Of a DNA stretch of 64,000 bases, positions 27,313 to 35,993 are shown piece by piece. Source of the DNA: Comamonadaceae bacterium (GTDB taxonomy: Bacteria > Pseudomonadota > Gammaproteobacteria > Burkholderiales > Burkholderiaceae_C); NCBI GenBank assembly GCA_027486755.1, contig JAIXOM010000054.1, positions 207,288 to 271,287 on the forward strand, read 5' to 3'. Positions within the stretch are counted from its first letter, which is position 1. Every line of letters begins with the position of its first letter. Under the pieces are notes generated by a model. That model was not told where the DNA came from. It saw only the letters and a list, made by a program, of their open reading frames with translations, and ran no database searches. A program made the position numbers and the translations under genes.

Positions 27313-28110
27313 ATGCGGCTCATGCGCAGGCTGCTGGCCGGGGCGCTGCTCCTGGCCCTCGGTTTGGGCTGGGGTCTGGCCGCAGCGCAGCAGCGACACA
27401 TCCCCCTGGAGCAACTGCGCTCAGGTCTGAGCTATGCCGGCGGCGACGTGCGGGCCTTGCAGGCCGACGAATTTGCCAATCCGGCGCAGCTGTGGCTGCA
27501 GCGCGGTGAGCAGCGCTGGAGCGAGCCTGTGGGCCGGGCGGGTAAGAGCTGCATGGACTGCCATGGCGCGGCCAAAGACAGCATGCGCGGGGTGGCAGCG
27601 CGCATGCCCGCGCTAGACCGCCAGAGTGGGCAGCTGTTCATCCTGGAAGACCGCATACGGCAGTGCCGGCAGCGGCATCAGCAGGGTCCGGAGCTGGCTT
27701 TCGAATCGGACGACTTGCTGTCCTTGAGCTTATATGTGAGCCAGGCCTCGGTGGGTTTGCCGCTGCAGCCTGCGGCCGATGGCCCGGCGCTGCCGCATGT
27801 ACTCGCAGGCGAGCGCCTGTTCATGCAGCGTCGGGGTCAGCTCAACCTGGCCTGTAATCAATGCCATGATCAGAATTTCGGTCGGCGCTTTTATACCGAC
27901 CCGCTCAGCCAAGGGCAGCCCAATGGTTATCCCGTCTATCGCCTGGAGTGGCAAAAGGTGGGCTCGCTCGAGCGCAGACTGCGCAGCTGTTTTGTAGGTG
28001 TGCGCGCTGAGCCCCTGCCCTGGGGTTCGACGGAGATGCGCCAGCTCGCGCTCTACCTGGGCTGGCGCGGCCAGGGGCTGCCGGTGGAGGTGCCGGCGGT
28101 GCGCAAGTGA
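27313..28110 (+). CDS. soxA: SoxA dihaem cytochrome c
   Basis: The 265-residue protein has a signal peptide ending near LAAAQQ and two haem sites, CMDCH (C80-H84) and CNQCH (C181-H185). The conserved catalytic cysteine C226 lies in RSCFVGVRAEPL. It is the dihaem form of SoxA, which with SoxX attaches thiosulfate to SoxY. The gene starts six bases after soxZ and ends one base from the convergent hemerythrin gene, so the Sox block stops here with no soxB, soxC or soxD. Confidence 0.92.
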   Translation: MRLMRRLLAGALLLALGLGWGLAAAQQRHIPLEQLRSGLSYAGGDVRALQADEFANPAQLWLQRGEQRWSEPVGRAGKSCMDCHGAAKDSMRGVAARMPALDRQSGQLFILEDRIRQCRQRHQQGPELAFESDDLLSLSLYVSQASVGLPLQPAADGPALPHVLAGERLFMQRRGQLNLACNQCHDQNFGRRFYTDPLSQGQPNGYPVYRLEWQKVGSLERRLRSCFVGVRAEPLPWGSTEMRQLALYLGWRGQGLPVEVPAVRK

Positions 28111-28111
28111 A

Positions 28112-28612
28112 TCAGGCCGCGGCGCCGCCGCAGCTGCTGGCTTGGGCAGCCTCCTGGGCTGGGGGAAGTGTGAATTCGCCGGTGTCCGGGTTGAAGCCGA
28201 TCTGACCTAAATGCCAGGTCAGCATGGCGTCCATGGTCTGGGCATGCTGTGAAAACCAACGGCCCAGATCGGGCAGGATGCTGCGCACCAGATTCAGGTC
28301 GCCGTCTTCGCGGCCGCAGCGCAGCAGCTCTTGCAGGGTTCTGAGCACCAGCTGGTGCTGCCCGCTGTGGCAATGCTGCGGGCCGAACTGAGTGCTTTCC
28401 ATCCACCGGTCTTCCATGCCGAAATGCGCCACCGTGTGGGTCTGCAGGGCTTCGATGCACTCGAGCAGCTGCTCATCGTCGGCCATTTCAGCCGCAGCCA
28501 GCAGTTCCACGAATTCCTCATGGGTCTGGTCGATGACAGGCATGCCCAGATGCAGGGCATCGGACCAGACCAGGCTGGGGCTTGCGGGAGGGGTGGCGAG
28601 TTCGGTACTCAT
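28112..28612 (-). CDS. Bacteriohemerythrin
   Basis: The ATG at 28612 gives 166 residues. The di-iron oxygen-binding pattern is present: DQTHEEFVELL, HTVAHFGMEDRW, HCHSGQHQ and HAQTMDAMLTWHL supply the His and carboxylate ligands of the four-helix bundle. Bacteriohemerythrins bind O2 in the cytoplasm or sense it. There is no chemotaxis or output domain. It is convergent with soxA. Confidence 0.9.
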   Translation of the reverse strand: MSTELATPPASPSLVWSDALHLGMPVIDQTHEEFVELLAAAEMADDEQLLECIEALQTHTVAHFGMEDRWMESTQFGPQHCHSGQHQLVLRTLQELLRCGREDGDLNLVRSILPDLGRWFSQHAQTMDAMLTWHLGQIGFNPDTGEFTLPPAQEAAQASSCGGAAA

Positions 28613-28713
28613 GGGCGTGGGCAATCAGGTGCGGTTGCGGCGGAGGGATGGGCATTGTGCCAGCGCAGCCCTGGCCTGCGCTGGCGAGGGCTACCCCCCC
28701 CACCCTGCCGCCC

Positions 28714-29898
28714 TTACATGCGCTCGAAGATCGCCGCGATGCCCTGACCGCCGCCTATGCACATGGTCACCAGGGCGTAGCGGCCCTGGATGCGCTGCAG
28801 CTCGTGCAGGGCCTTGACGGTGATCAAGGCGCCGGTGGCGCCGATCGGGTGGCCCAGGGAAATGCCCGAGCCGTTGGGGTTGACCTTGGCCGGGTCCAGT
28901 CCGAGCTCCTGGGTCACCGCGCAGGCCTGAGCGGCAAAGGCCTCATTGGCCTCGATCACATCGAGCGCGCTGGCGGCGATGCCGGTTTTCTTGAGCACCA
29001 GCTGGGTGGCCGAGATCGGGCCCACGCCCATGTACTTCGGATCCAGGCCGGTGTGGGCATAGCCGACCAGACGGGCCATGGGTTTGGCGCCGCGTGCTTT
29101 GGCGGTGCCCGCTTCCATCAGCAAGACGGCGGCGGCAGCGTCGTTGATGCCCGAGGCATTGCCGGCGGTGACGGTGCCGTTTTCCTTGAGGAAGACCGGC
29201 TTGAGCTTGGCAAAGTCCTCGGCGGTGGCGCCGCTGCGGAAATGCTCATCGGTGGTGTAGGCCACCTCGCCCTTTTTGCTCTTGAGCATCACCGGCACGA
29301 TCTGGTCTTTGAAGTAGCCGGCCAGGGTGGCTTTTTCGGCCCGGTTGTGGCTGGCCAGGGCCAGAGCGTCCTGCATCTCGCGGGTGATGCCGTACTTGGC
29401 GGCCACGTTCTCAGCGGTCACGCCCATGTGTATGCCGTGGAAGGGGTCGTGCAATGCGCCCATCATCATGTCGATCATTTTGGTGTCGCCCATGCGAGCA
29501 CCCCAGCGTGCGCTCAGGCTGGCAAAGGGCGCGCGACTCATGTTTTCGGCGCCACCGCCTATGGCCAGGTCGCAATCGCCGAGCAGGATGGCCTGGCTGG
29601 CCGAGACGATGGCTTGCAGGCCGGAACCGCAGAGGCGGTTGACGTTCATGGCCGGAGTGGCCTCGGCGCAGCCGCCCTGGATGGCCGCCACCCGCGACAG
29701 GTACATGTCCTTGGGCTCGGTGTTGACCACATGACCGAAGACCACATGACCCACGTCCTTGCCCTCGACCTGGGCCCGCGCCAGTGCCTCGCGCACCACG
29801 GTGGTGGCCAGCTCGGTGGGGGCAATGTCCTTCAGGCTGCCGCCAAAGGTTCCAATGGCGGTGCGCACACCGCTGACAACGACGACTTCACGGCTCAT
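28714..29898 (-). CDS. bktB: Beta-ketothiolase (acetyl-CoA acyltransferase)
   Basis: The ATG at 29898 is preceded by AGAGGA at six-base spacing, better than the ATG six bases upstream; it gives 394 residues. The active-site Cys90 (NRLCGSG), His350 (GHPIGATG) and Cys380 (CIGGGQG) are intact. The sequence closely resembles, from memory, the Ralstonia eutropha BktB thiolase that condenses acetyl-CoA and propionyl-CoA for polyhydroxyalkanoate and acid metabolism. It is monocistronic, divergent from mnmG. The close match supports a Burkholderiales origin. Confidence 0.92.
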   Translation of the reverse strand: MSREVVVVSGVRTAIGTFGGSLKDIAPTELATTVVREALARAQVEGKDVGHVVFGHVVNTEPKDMYLSRVAAIQGGCAEATPAMNVNRLCGSGLQAIVSASQAILLGDCDLAIGGGAENMSRAPFASLSARWGARMGDTKMIDMMMGALHDPFHGIHMGVTAENVAAKYGITREMQDALALASHNRAEKATLAGYFKDQIVPVMLKSKKGEVAYTTDEHFRSGATAEDFAKLKPVFLKENGTVTAGNASGINDAAAAVLLMEAGTAKARGAKPMARLVGYAHTGLDPKYMGVGPISATQLVLKKTGIAASALDVIEANEAFAAQACAVTQELGLDPAKVNPNGSGISLGHPIGATGALITVKALHELQRIQGRYALVTMCIGGGQGIAAIFERM

Positions 29899-30161
29899 AT
29901 TCATTCCTCTTCGTTTTCGGATATCTTCAAAACAGCAGTGTTCGCTCTCGGGGATGCGCCAGCCTGACAGCCTTGACCGCCTGGGCGAACGTACAATTTG
30001 ATCTTGCGGGCTTGAGTCGACTCGGCCGCCCGAGGCTTGCAGGCCTTCGGGCCTCAACCCAAACAGGGTCTATCCTAAGTCAGGCCCGCGCAGGCGCCGG
30101 CTTTGGACTGTCAAGCCCGGGACGCCCCCGCCCTTTTTGGCTGAGCCCCAAGGACTTCCAT

Positions 30162-32129
30162 ATGCTGGCCTATACCCATCCCCAGGAATTTGATGTGATC
30201 GTCGTCGGTGGCGGCCATGCCGGTACCGAGGCGGCGCTGGCCGCTGCGCGCATGGGTTGCACCACCTTGCTGCTGACCCACAACATCGAGACCCTTGGGC
30301 AGATGAGCTGCAACCCCTCGATCGGCGGTATCGGCAAGGGGCATTTGGTCAAAGAGGTCGATGCGCTCGGCGGCGCCATGGCCCTGGCCACCGACGAGGC
30401 GGGCATACAGTTTCGTATTCTCAATTCCAGCAAAGGCCCGGCGGTGCGCGCTACCCGGGCTCAGGCTGATCGGGTGCTTTACAAGGCGGCGATTCGCAGG
30501 CGCCTGGAAAACCAGCCTGGCCTCTGGCTTTTTCAGCAGGCGGTCGACGACCTCATGGTCGAGGGTGACCGTGTGGTGGGGGCTGTAACGCAAGTGGGCA
30601 TTCGCTTCAGATCGCGGACAGTGGTGCTGACCGCAGGTACCTTCCTTGACGGCAAGATCCATGTGGGCCTGAACCACTATGCCGCCGGACGGGCCGGCGA
30701 TCCGCCAGCGCTGTCTTTGAGCGCGCGTCTGAAGGAGCTCAAGCTGCCCCAGGGCCGGCTCAAGACCGGCACGCCGCCACGCCTGGATGGGCGCAGCATC
30801 GACTTTTCAAAATGCCAGCGCCAGCCCGGTGACGGCATGGCCGGCGGTGAGGGCAGCTCGGTGCCGGTGTTCAGCTTCATGGGCCAGGGCATTGCCCATC
30901 CCGAGCAGGTGCCCTGCTGGGTGACCCATACCAATGAGCGCACCCACGCGATCATCCGCTCCGGTTTTGACCGCAGCCCGATGTTCACCGGCAAGATTGA
31001 CGGCATCGGCCCACGCTACTGCCCCAGTGTGGAAGACAAGATCAACCGCTTTGCTGGCAAGGACAGCCACCAGATTTTTCTGGAGCCTGAAGGGCTCAGC
31101 ACCCACGAGTATTACCCCAACGGCATTTCGACCAGCCTGCCCTTCGATATTCAGTACGAGTTGGTGCGCTCCATGGTTGGCTTGGAGAACGCCCATATTC
31201 TCAGACCGGGCTACGCGATCGAGTACGACTACTTTGACCCGCGCAGCCTGAAAGCCAGCTTTGAAACCCGGGACTTGCAAGGCCTGTTCTTTGCCGGCCA
31301 GATCAACGGCACCACCGGCTACGAGGAGGCGGCGGCCCAGGGTTTGTTTGCCGGCATCAACGCCGCTTTGCAATGCCAGGGCCGCGAGGCTTGGTTGCCG
31401 CGTCGCGACCAGGCTTACCTGGGCGTGCTGGTCGATGACCTGATCACCAAGGGCGTCACCGAGCCCTACCGCATGTTCACCAGCCGGGCTGAATACCGCC
31501 TCATGCTGCGCGAGGACAACGCCGACATGCGCCTGACCGAGATGGGCCGCAAGCTCGGCCTGGTCGATGACGCCCGTTGGGAAGCCTTCAACAGAAAGCG
31601 TGACGCTGTTTCATGTGAAACCGAGCGCTTGCGCCAACTCTGGGTGCACCCTGCCAAGCTGCCAGCGGCCGAGGCTGAGCGGGTGCTCGGGCAGGGCATA
31701 GAGCGGGAGTACCGCATGCTCGATCTGCTCAGACGCCCGGGCATAGGTTATGAGGCGCTGATGTCGCTGGACGCAGGCGCCTATGCAGCCGCAGACTGGC
31801 TGCAGGGCGAGGCCGACGCGCCGCTGCGCGCCGAGGTGATCGAGCAGATCGAAATCGCTGCCAAGTACGCCGGCTACATTGATATGCAAAAGACCGAGGT
31901 CGAGCGTGCCGCCCATTACGAGAACCTCAAACTCCCCCCCGAATTGGACTATTTGCAGGTCGGCGCCCTGAGCATGGAGGTGCGCCAAAAGCTGGCGCGC
32001 CACCGGCCCGAGACCCTGGGCCAGGCCTCGCGGATTTCGGGCGTTACCCCGGCAGCCATCTCGCTGCTCCTGGTCCACCTCAAGAAGAACCTCTGGAAAC
32101 ACCGCGATCCGGAGAAGGCCGCCGTCTGA
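30162..32129 (+). CDS. mnmG: tRNA uridine-5-carboxymethylaminomethyl synthase MnmG (GidA)
   Basis: The ATG at 30162 has an AAGGA site and gives 655 residues, typical of MnmG. The FAD motif GGGHAG lies at 16-21, the [12 protein letters not shown] segment follows, and [17 protein letters not shown] near residue 385 is diagnostic. With MnmE it modifies wobble uridine in tRNAs. It overlaps rsmG by one base (TGATG). A parS-like site lies inside the gene at 31607-31622. The 263-base gap to the divergent thiolase shows a TACAAT element near 29990 but no clear promoter pair. Confidence 0.97.
   Translation: MLAYTHPQEFDVIVVGGGHAGTEAALAAARMGCTTLLLTHNIETLGQMSCNPSIGGIGKGHLVKEVDALGGAMALATDEAGIQFRILNSSKGPAVRATRAQADRVLYKAAIRRRLENQPGLWLFQQAVDDLMVEGDRVVGAVTQVGIRFRSRTVVLTAGTFLDGKIHVGLNHYAAGRAGDPPALSLSARLKELKLPQGRLKTGTPPRLDGRSIDFSKCQRQPGDGMAGGEGSSVPVFSFMGQGIAHPEQVPCWVTHTNERTHAIIRSGFDRSPMFTGKIDGIGPRYCPSVEDKINRFAGKDSHQIFLEPEGLSTHEYYPNGISTSLPFDIQYELVRSMVGLENAHILRPGYAIEYDYFDPRSLKASFETRDLQGLFFAGQINGTTGYEEAAAQGLFAGINAALQCQGREAWLPRRDQAYLGVLVDDLITKGVTEPYRMFTSRAEYRLMLREDNADMRLTEMGRKLGLVDDARWEAFNRKRDAVSCETERLRQLWVHPAKLPAAEAERVLGQGIEREYRMLDLLRRPGIGYEALMSLDAGAYAAADWLQGEADAPLRAEVIEQIEIAAKYAGYIDMQKTEVERAAHYENLKLPPELDYLQVGALSMEVRQKLARHRPETLGQASRISGVTPAAISLLLVHLKKNLWKHRDPEKAAV
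31607..31622. promoter_or_regulatory. parS-like site 1
   Basis: TGTTTCATGTGAAACC matches 14 of 16 bases of the ParB target TGTTTCACGTGAAACA. It lies inside mnmG and is one of three such sites within 1.3 kb, all upstream of parA-parB. Confidence 0.72.
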
Positions 32130-32803
32130 TGGTGCTTGCGGCTGACACCTTGCGGCCTGCGCTGGACGCGGGCCTGCAGGCCTTGGGCCTGCCGCTGAGC
32201 CAGGCGCAGCGGGTGCTCTTGCTGGCTCACCTGGACCTGATCGCCAAGTGGAACCGTGTCTACAACCTGACGGCCGTCCGTGATCCGGTGCAGATGCTGA
32301 CCCAACACCTGTTTGACTGCCTGGCCGCGGTCGGCCCATTGAGCCGCGAGCTGGCCCGCTTCGGCGCCGGCGCCCGGCTGCTCGATGTAGGCTCAGGCGC
32401 TGGCCTGCCCGGCGTGGTGTTTGCCATCGTCTGCCCCCAGTTGCAGGTCACTTGCGTGGACACGGTTGGCAAGAAGGCTGCCTTTATCGGCCAGGTCGCG
32501 GCGGCGCTGGGCTTGATTAACCTTCGGGGCGTGCATGCCCGGGTGGAGACCTTGAGCGGCCCCTTTGAGCTGATTTCCTCCCGGGCTTTTGCCACGCTGG
32601 CCGACTTCACCGCGGGCTCTCGGCAGGCCCTGGCCCCTGGCGGGCTGTGGCTGGCGATGAAGGGCAAGGCGCCTGATGCGGAGCTGGCTGAGCTCACGCC
32701 CAGCCTGGACGTGTTTCACGTGGAACCCTTGGTGGTTCCGGGCTTGGAGGCCCAGCGCTGCATCGTCTGGATGCGCGAGCGCGTAGCAAGCCCGACGGCC
32801 TGA
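32129..32803 (+). CDS. rsmG: 16S rRNA (guanine-N7) methyltransferase RsmG (GidB)
   Basis: The 224-residue protein starts in the mnmG stop (TGATG). It has the SAM-binding GLLDVGSGAGLPGVV-like motif (LLDVGSGAGLPGVVFAI), WNRVYNLTAV near the N terminus, and SRAFATLADF. RsmG methylates G527 of 16S rRNA. A parS-like site overlaps its 3' end, so this coding sequence is also read by ParB. Confidence 0.95.
   Translation: MVLAADTLRPALDAGLQALGLPLSQAQRVLLLAHLDLIAKWNRVYNLTAVRDPVQMLTQHLFDCLAAVGPLSRELARFGAGARLLDVGSGAGLPGVVFAIVCPQLQVTCVDTVGKKAAFIGQVAAALGLINLRGVHARVETLSGPFELISSRAFATLADFTAGSRQALAPGGLWLAMKGKAPDAELAELTPSLDVFHVEPLVVPGLEAQRCIVWMRERVASPTA
32712..32727. promoter_or_regulatory. parS-like site 2
   Basis: TGTTTCACGTGGAACC matches 14 of 16 bases of the ParB target consensus. 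It lies inside the 3' end of rsmG, about 130 bases before the strongest site. Confidence 0.72.
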
Positions 32804-32855
32804 GGGCGGCGCATAGCCTCGAGCTTGCAGGCCCCACAGGCCCTGTGGGCAGGTC

Positions 32856-32871
32856 GGTTTCACGTGAAACA
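32856..32871. promoter_or_regulatory. parS site 3
   Basis: GGTTTCACGTGAAACA matches 15 of 16 bases of the ParB target consensus, with a perfect GTTTCACGTGAAAC core. It lies in the gap between rsmG and the LysE-type gene. A 7-base-arm hairpin (CCCACAG-GCC-CTGTGGG, 32833-32849) lies just upstream and may end rsmG transcription. Confidence 0.88.
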
Positions 32872-32939
32872 GCGGATCCCCGATGGTCTGGCGGGCGCAC
32901 CTGCCATTACACTGGCCGACCTTTGATTTCGGGTTCACC

Positions 32940-33566
32940 ATGTTCGGCTCTTTTGCGGGCGTCGCCGATTTCGGCGCTTTTGTGCTGGCCATCCTGGTCT
33001 TCTTGGCCATTCCCGGCCCGGGTAATCTGGCTCTGGTCACCTCAACCGCCAAGGGCAAAATCCCCGGTGGCTTGGCAGCGACCCTGGGGGTGATTGCCGG
33101 CGATCAGGTGCTGCTTTGGGCCGCGGTGGCCGGCTTGTCGGCGGTACTCCAGGCTTCGGCCACCGCCTTTGGCCTGATTCAGTGGGCGGGTGCGGCCTAC
33201 CTGGCTTGGCTGGGCTTTCGCATGATCACCGCCAAGCCTGGCGATGCGCCCATCCTCAACATTCGAGCCGGCCAGTACTTCAGGCAGGCGATGCTGATCA
33301 CCTTGCTCAATCCCAAGGCCATCGTGTTCTACATGGCCTTTTTCCCGCTGTTTGTCGATCCGGCGCAGCACCGCGGCCTGCTCACTTTTGGAGTCATGGC
33401 CCTCACCATTGCCGCTTTGACTTTTCTCTACGGGCTGGCAGCCACCTTGCTGACCTTTTTTCTGGCTGAGCGCTTGGGCGCCAGGCCCTGGATCCGCTCG
33501 GTGCTGGAAAAATTGGCCGGCACCTTGCTGATCGGTTTTGGCCTCAAGCTGGCCTTGTCCCGCTGA
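32940..33566 (+). CDS. LysE/RhtB-family amino-acid exporter
   Basis: The ATG at 32940 gives 208 residues. Its opening, FVLAILVFLAIPGPGNLALVTSTAKG, matches the LysE/RhtB consensus PGP...; five to six hydrophobic helices follow, with NPKAIVFYMAFFPLFVDP in the fourth. The family exports lysine, homoserine, threonine or other metabolites across the inner membrane. It lies between parS and parA, 24 bases before parA. The substrate is not assignable. Confidence 0.9.
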   Translation: MFGSFAGVADFGAFVLAILVFLAIPGPGNLALVTSTAKGKIPGGLAATLGVIAGDQVLLWAAVAGLSAVLQASATAFGLIQWAGAAYLAWLGFRMITAKPGDAPILNIRAGQYFRQAMLITLLNPKAIVFYMAFFPLFVDPAQHRGLLTFGVMALTIAALTFLYGLAATLLTFFLAERLGARPWIRSVLEKLAGTLLIGFGLKLALSR

Positions 33567-33590
33567 TTCATCACTTCACCAATTCCTCTC

Positions 33591-34379
33591 ATGGCCAAGA
33601 TCTTTTGCGTAGCCAATCAAAAAGGCGGGGTGGGCAAGACCACCACCACGGTGAACCTGGCCGCCGGCCTGGCGCAAATCGGTCAGCGGGTGTTGATGAT
33701 CGACCTGGATCCGCAGGGCAATGCCACCATGGGTTCGGGCATCGACAAGCGCGAAATCGAGCTCACTGTCTATGACGTGCTGCTGGAGTCGGCCAGCATC
33801 GAGGAGGCGCGGGTCAGCAGCCAAAAGCTCATTGACGCCGGCTGCAGCTTCGATGTGCTGGGTGCCAACCGTGATCTGGCGGGCGCCGAGGTGGAGTTGG
33901 TTGATCTCGAGCGCCGCGAACTGCGCCTGCGTACCGCCATCGCCGAGGTCGGTGCCCAGTACGATTTTGTGCTGATCGACTGCCCGCCCTCACTGTCGCT
34001 GCTGACCCTCAACGGCCTGTGCGCCGCCCATGGGGTGGTGGTGCCCATGCAGTGCGAATACTTCGCCCTGGAGGGCTTGACCGACCTGGTCAACACCATA
34101 CGCCAGGTGCACGGCAATCTGAACCCGCAGCTCAAGATCATTGGCTTGCTGCGTGTGATGTTCGACCCCCGCATTACTTTGCAGCAGCAGGTCAGCGAAC
34201 AGCTCAAGGAGCATTTTGGCGAGAAGGTGTTTGACACCGTGATTCCGCGCAATGTGCGCTTGGCCGAGGCACCCAGTTATGGCCTGCCTGGCCTGGCTTT
34301 TGATCCCTCCTCCAAGGGGGCGCAGGCTTTTCTGAGCTTCGCGCGGGAGATGGTCGCTCGTCTCGGCACCCAGCCCTGA
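33591..34379 (+). CDS. parA: Chromosome partitioning ATPase ParA
   Basis: The 262-residue protein has the deviant Walker A KGGVGKT at 11-17, MIDLDPQGNAT, and LIDCPPSLSLLT. ParA moves the ParB-parS complex in chromosome segregation. It is followed 39 bases later by a hydrolase-like gene and then parB. The par cluster follows mnmG-rsmG, as in many bacteria. Confidence 0.96.
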   Translation: MAKIFCVANQKGGVGKTTTTVNLAAGLAQIGQRVLMIDLDPQGNATMGSGIDKREIELTVYDVLLESASIEEARVSSQKLIDAGCSFDVLGANRDLAGAEVELVDLERRELRLRTAIAEVGAQYDFVLIDCPPSLSLLTLNGLCAAHGVVVPMQCEYFALEGLTDLVNTIRQVHGNLNPQLKIIGLLRVMFDPRITLQQQVSEQLKEHFGEKVFDTVIPRNVRLAEAPSYGLPGLAFDPSSKGAQAFLSFAREMVARLGTQP

Positions 34380-34418
34380 GGCTGGATGTGTCGCCACAAC
34401 GATTTTGAATCGATAACG

Positions 34419-34934
34419 ATGTCGGCCGTGCCCTTTGCTGCATCCCAGGTTCTGATCCTGCCCGGCTGGGGCGGACCGCAAAGCGGACACTGGACGGTGC
34501 AGTGGCCGCAACTGCATGGGCACACGCTGGTGGATCAACACGATTGGCACAGCCCCTTGCGCGGCGACTGGCTGATGGGGCTGGAAGAAGCGGTGCTGGC
34601 GCGCAGTGGTCCTCTGGTGCTGGCGGCCGATGGCCTGGCTTGTCTGATGGTGGCCGCCTGGGCGTCGATCAGCCGCCAGGCGCAGCGGGTTGTCGGTGCC
34701 TTGCTGGTCCAGCCCATGGCTATCGACGGCGAGCATTGGCAGGCGCGCCTGCCGAGCTGGTCGCCGGTGGTGCTGCAGCGCCTGCCTTTTCCCAGCACGT
34801 TGGTGGCTGCCGCCGATTCATCAGCTGCAAGGCTTTGGGCGCCGGCCTGGGGCTCGCGGTGTCTGGCTCAAGCCATCGGCGAGCCGGCCTGGCCGCAGGG
34901 CCAGGCTTTGCTGCGAGAATTCATCAAGGATTGA
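34419..34934 (+). CDS. RBBP9/YdeN-like alpha/beta-hydrolase lacking its nucleophile
   Basis: The ATG at 34419 gives 171 residues; an earlier ATG at 34386 is in frame and has a possible GAGG site. LILPGWGGPQSGHWTVQW and PLVLAADGLACLMVAAW align to the RBBP9/YdeN family. The nucleophile elbow normally reads AHSLGC, and here it reads ADGLAC, so the Ser is Gly and the His is Asp. The protein may have lost hydrolase activity. It sits between parA and parB, ending five bases before parB, so it is likely co-expressed with partition genes. Confidence 0.8.
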   Translation: MSAVPFAASQVLILPGWGGPQSGHWTVQWPQLHGHTLVDQHDWHSPLRGDWLMGLEEAVLARSGPLVLAADGLACLMVAAWASISRQAQRVVGALLVQPMAIDGEHWQARLPSWSPVVLQRLPFPSTLVAAADSSAARLWAPAWGSRCLAQAIGEPAWPQGQALLREFIKD

Positions 34935-34939
34935 AATAA

Positions 34940-35866
34940 ATGGTCACCAAAAAACCAAAAGGTCTGGGTCGAGGGCTGAGTGCATTGCTCGGACCGGCGG
35001 TCAGTGAAGCCGCGGCCGCGGCCGAGGCCGCGCCAGCCGGCGCGCCCTCGACGCTGCGCCTGGACGAGCTGGTCGCGGGGCAGTACCAGCCGCGCATCCA
35101 CATGGACGAGGGCGCACTCTACGAATTGGCCGAGTCCATCAAGGCCCAGGGCATCATGTCGCCGATTCTGGTGCGCCAACTCAAGCAGGGCCAGGCGGCT
35201 GGCAAATACGAGATCATCGCTGGCGAGCGGCGCTTTCGGGCCGCCAAGCTGGCCGGCCTGGACAGTGTGCCGGTGCTGGTGCGCGACGTGCCCGACGAGG
35301 CCGCCGCTGCCATGGCGCTGATCGAGAACATGCAGCGTGAAGACCTCAATCCGCTGGAAGAGGCGCAAGGCCTGCAGCGCCTGATTCGCGAATTCGGCAT
35401 GACGCACGAGACCGCCGCCCAGGCGGTGGGCCGCTCGCGCAGCGCCGCCAGCAATTTGCTGCGCCTGCTCAATCTGGCCGAGCCGGTGCAGACCATGCTC
35501 ATGGCCGGTGACATCGACATGGGCCATGCGCGCGCGCTGTTGGCCTTGGACCGGGCCACGCAGATCACGGCGGCCAATCAGATCAGCGCCAAGAAGATGT
35601 CGGTGCGCGAGGCCGAGTCGCTGGTCAAGAAACTGGCGGCCGAGTTCTCCTTGCAGCCGCCCAAGGTCACCAAGGAAAAATCGCGCGATGTCCGCCGTGT
35701 CGAGGAGGAGCTCTCGGACCTGCTGACCGCCGAGGTCGAGGTGCGCATCAAAAAGCAGGTCAAGCGCAATGGTCGGCGCGAGGACGTGGGCGAACTGGCC
35801 ATCGCCTTTGGCTCGCTCGATGAACTCAACAAGCTGATCGAGCGCTTGCGCGGCAGCCCGAACTAA
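34940..35866 (+). CDS. parB: Chromosome partitioning protein ParB
   Basis: The 308-residue protein has the N-terminal KGLGRGLSALLG, the CTP-binding GERRFRA (95-101), ENMQREDLNP (about 130-139), the central helix-turn-helix (MTHETAAQAVGRSRSAASN) and the C-terminal dimerisation domain (ELAIAFGSLDELNKLIERL). ParB loads on parS as a CTP-dependent clamp. Three parS-like sites lie 2-3.5 kb upstream. Confidence 0.96.
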   Translation: MVTKKPKGLGRGLSALLGPAVSEAAAAAEAAPAGAPSTLRLDELVAGQYQPRIHMDEGALYELAESIKAQGIMSPILVRQLKQGQAAGKYEIIAGERRFRAAKLAGLDSVPVLVRDVPDEAAAAMALIENMQREDLNPLEEAQGLQRLIREFGMTHETAAQAVGRSRSAASNLLRLLNLAEPVQTMLMAGDIDMGHARALLALDRATQITAANQISAKKMSVREAESLVKKLAAEFSLQPPKVTKEKSRDVRRVEEELSDLLTAEVEVRIKKQVKRNGRREDVGELAIAFGSLDELNKLIERLRGSPN

Positions 35867-35913
35867 AGCCCAGGGGAGAGCAGCCCGCTGGCCTGCTTCC
35901 ACAAGCCATCTCA

Positions 35914-35934
35914 GGGCGCGCCGGCGGCGCGCCC
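35914..35934. terminator. Hairpin between convergent parB and Bug genes
   Basis: GGGCGCGCC, a 3-base loop GGC, and GGCGCGCCC form a perfect 9-base-pair hairpin between parB and the convergent binding-protein gene. There is no T-run on either side, so it would be a weak or bidirectional terminator at best. Confidence 0.4.
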
Positions 35935-35993
35935 ATCCGCGGGCAGGGCTCAGCCTAGATGCGGCTTTGCCCGCTGCTTGCTGGTGCCAGGAA

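Noticed and set aside
29905..30161. Possible replication origin upstream of mnmG
   Set aside because: The gene neighbourhood suggests origin proximity, but I saw no cluster of TTATCCACA-type DnaA boxes and no AT-rich unwinding region.
32833..32849. Hairpin after rsmG as a firm terminator
   Set aside because: Only 7 base pairs and no T-run; it may simply be part of the parS region.
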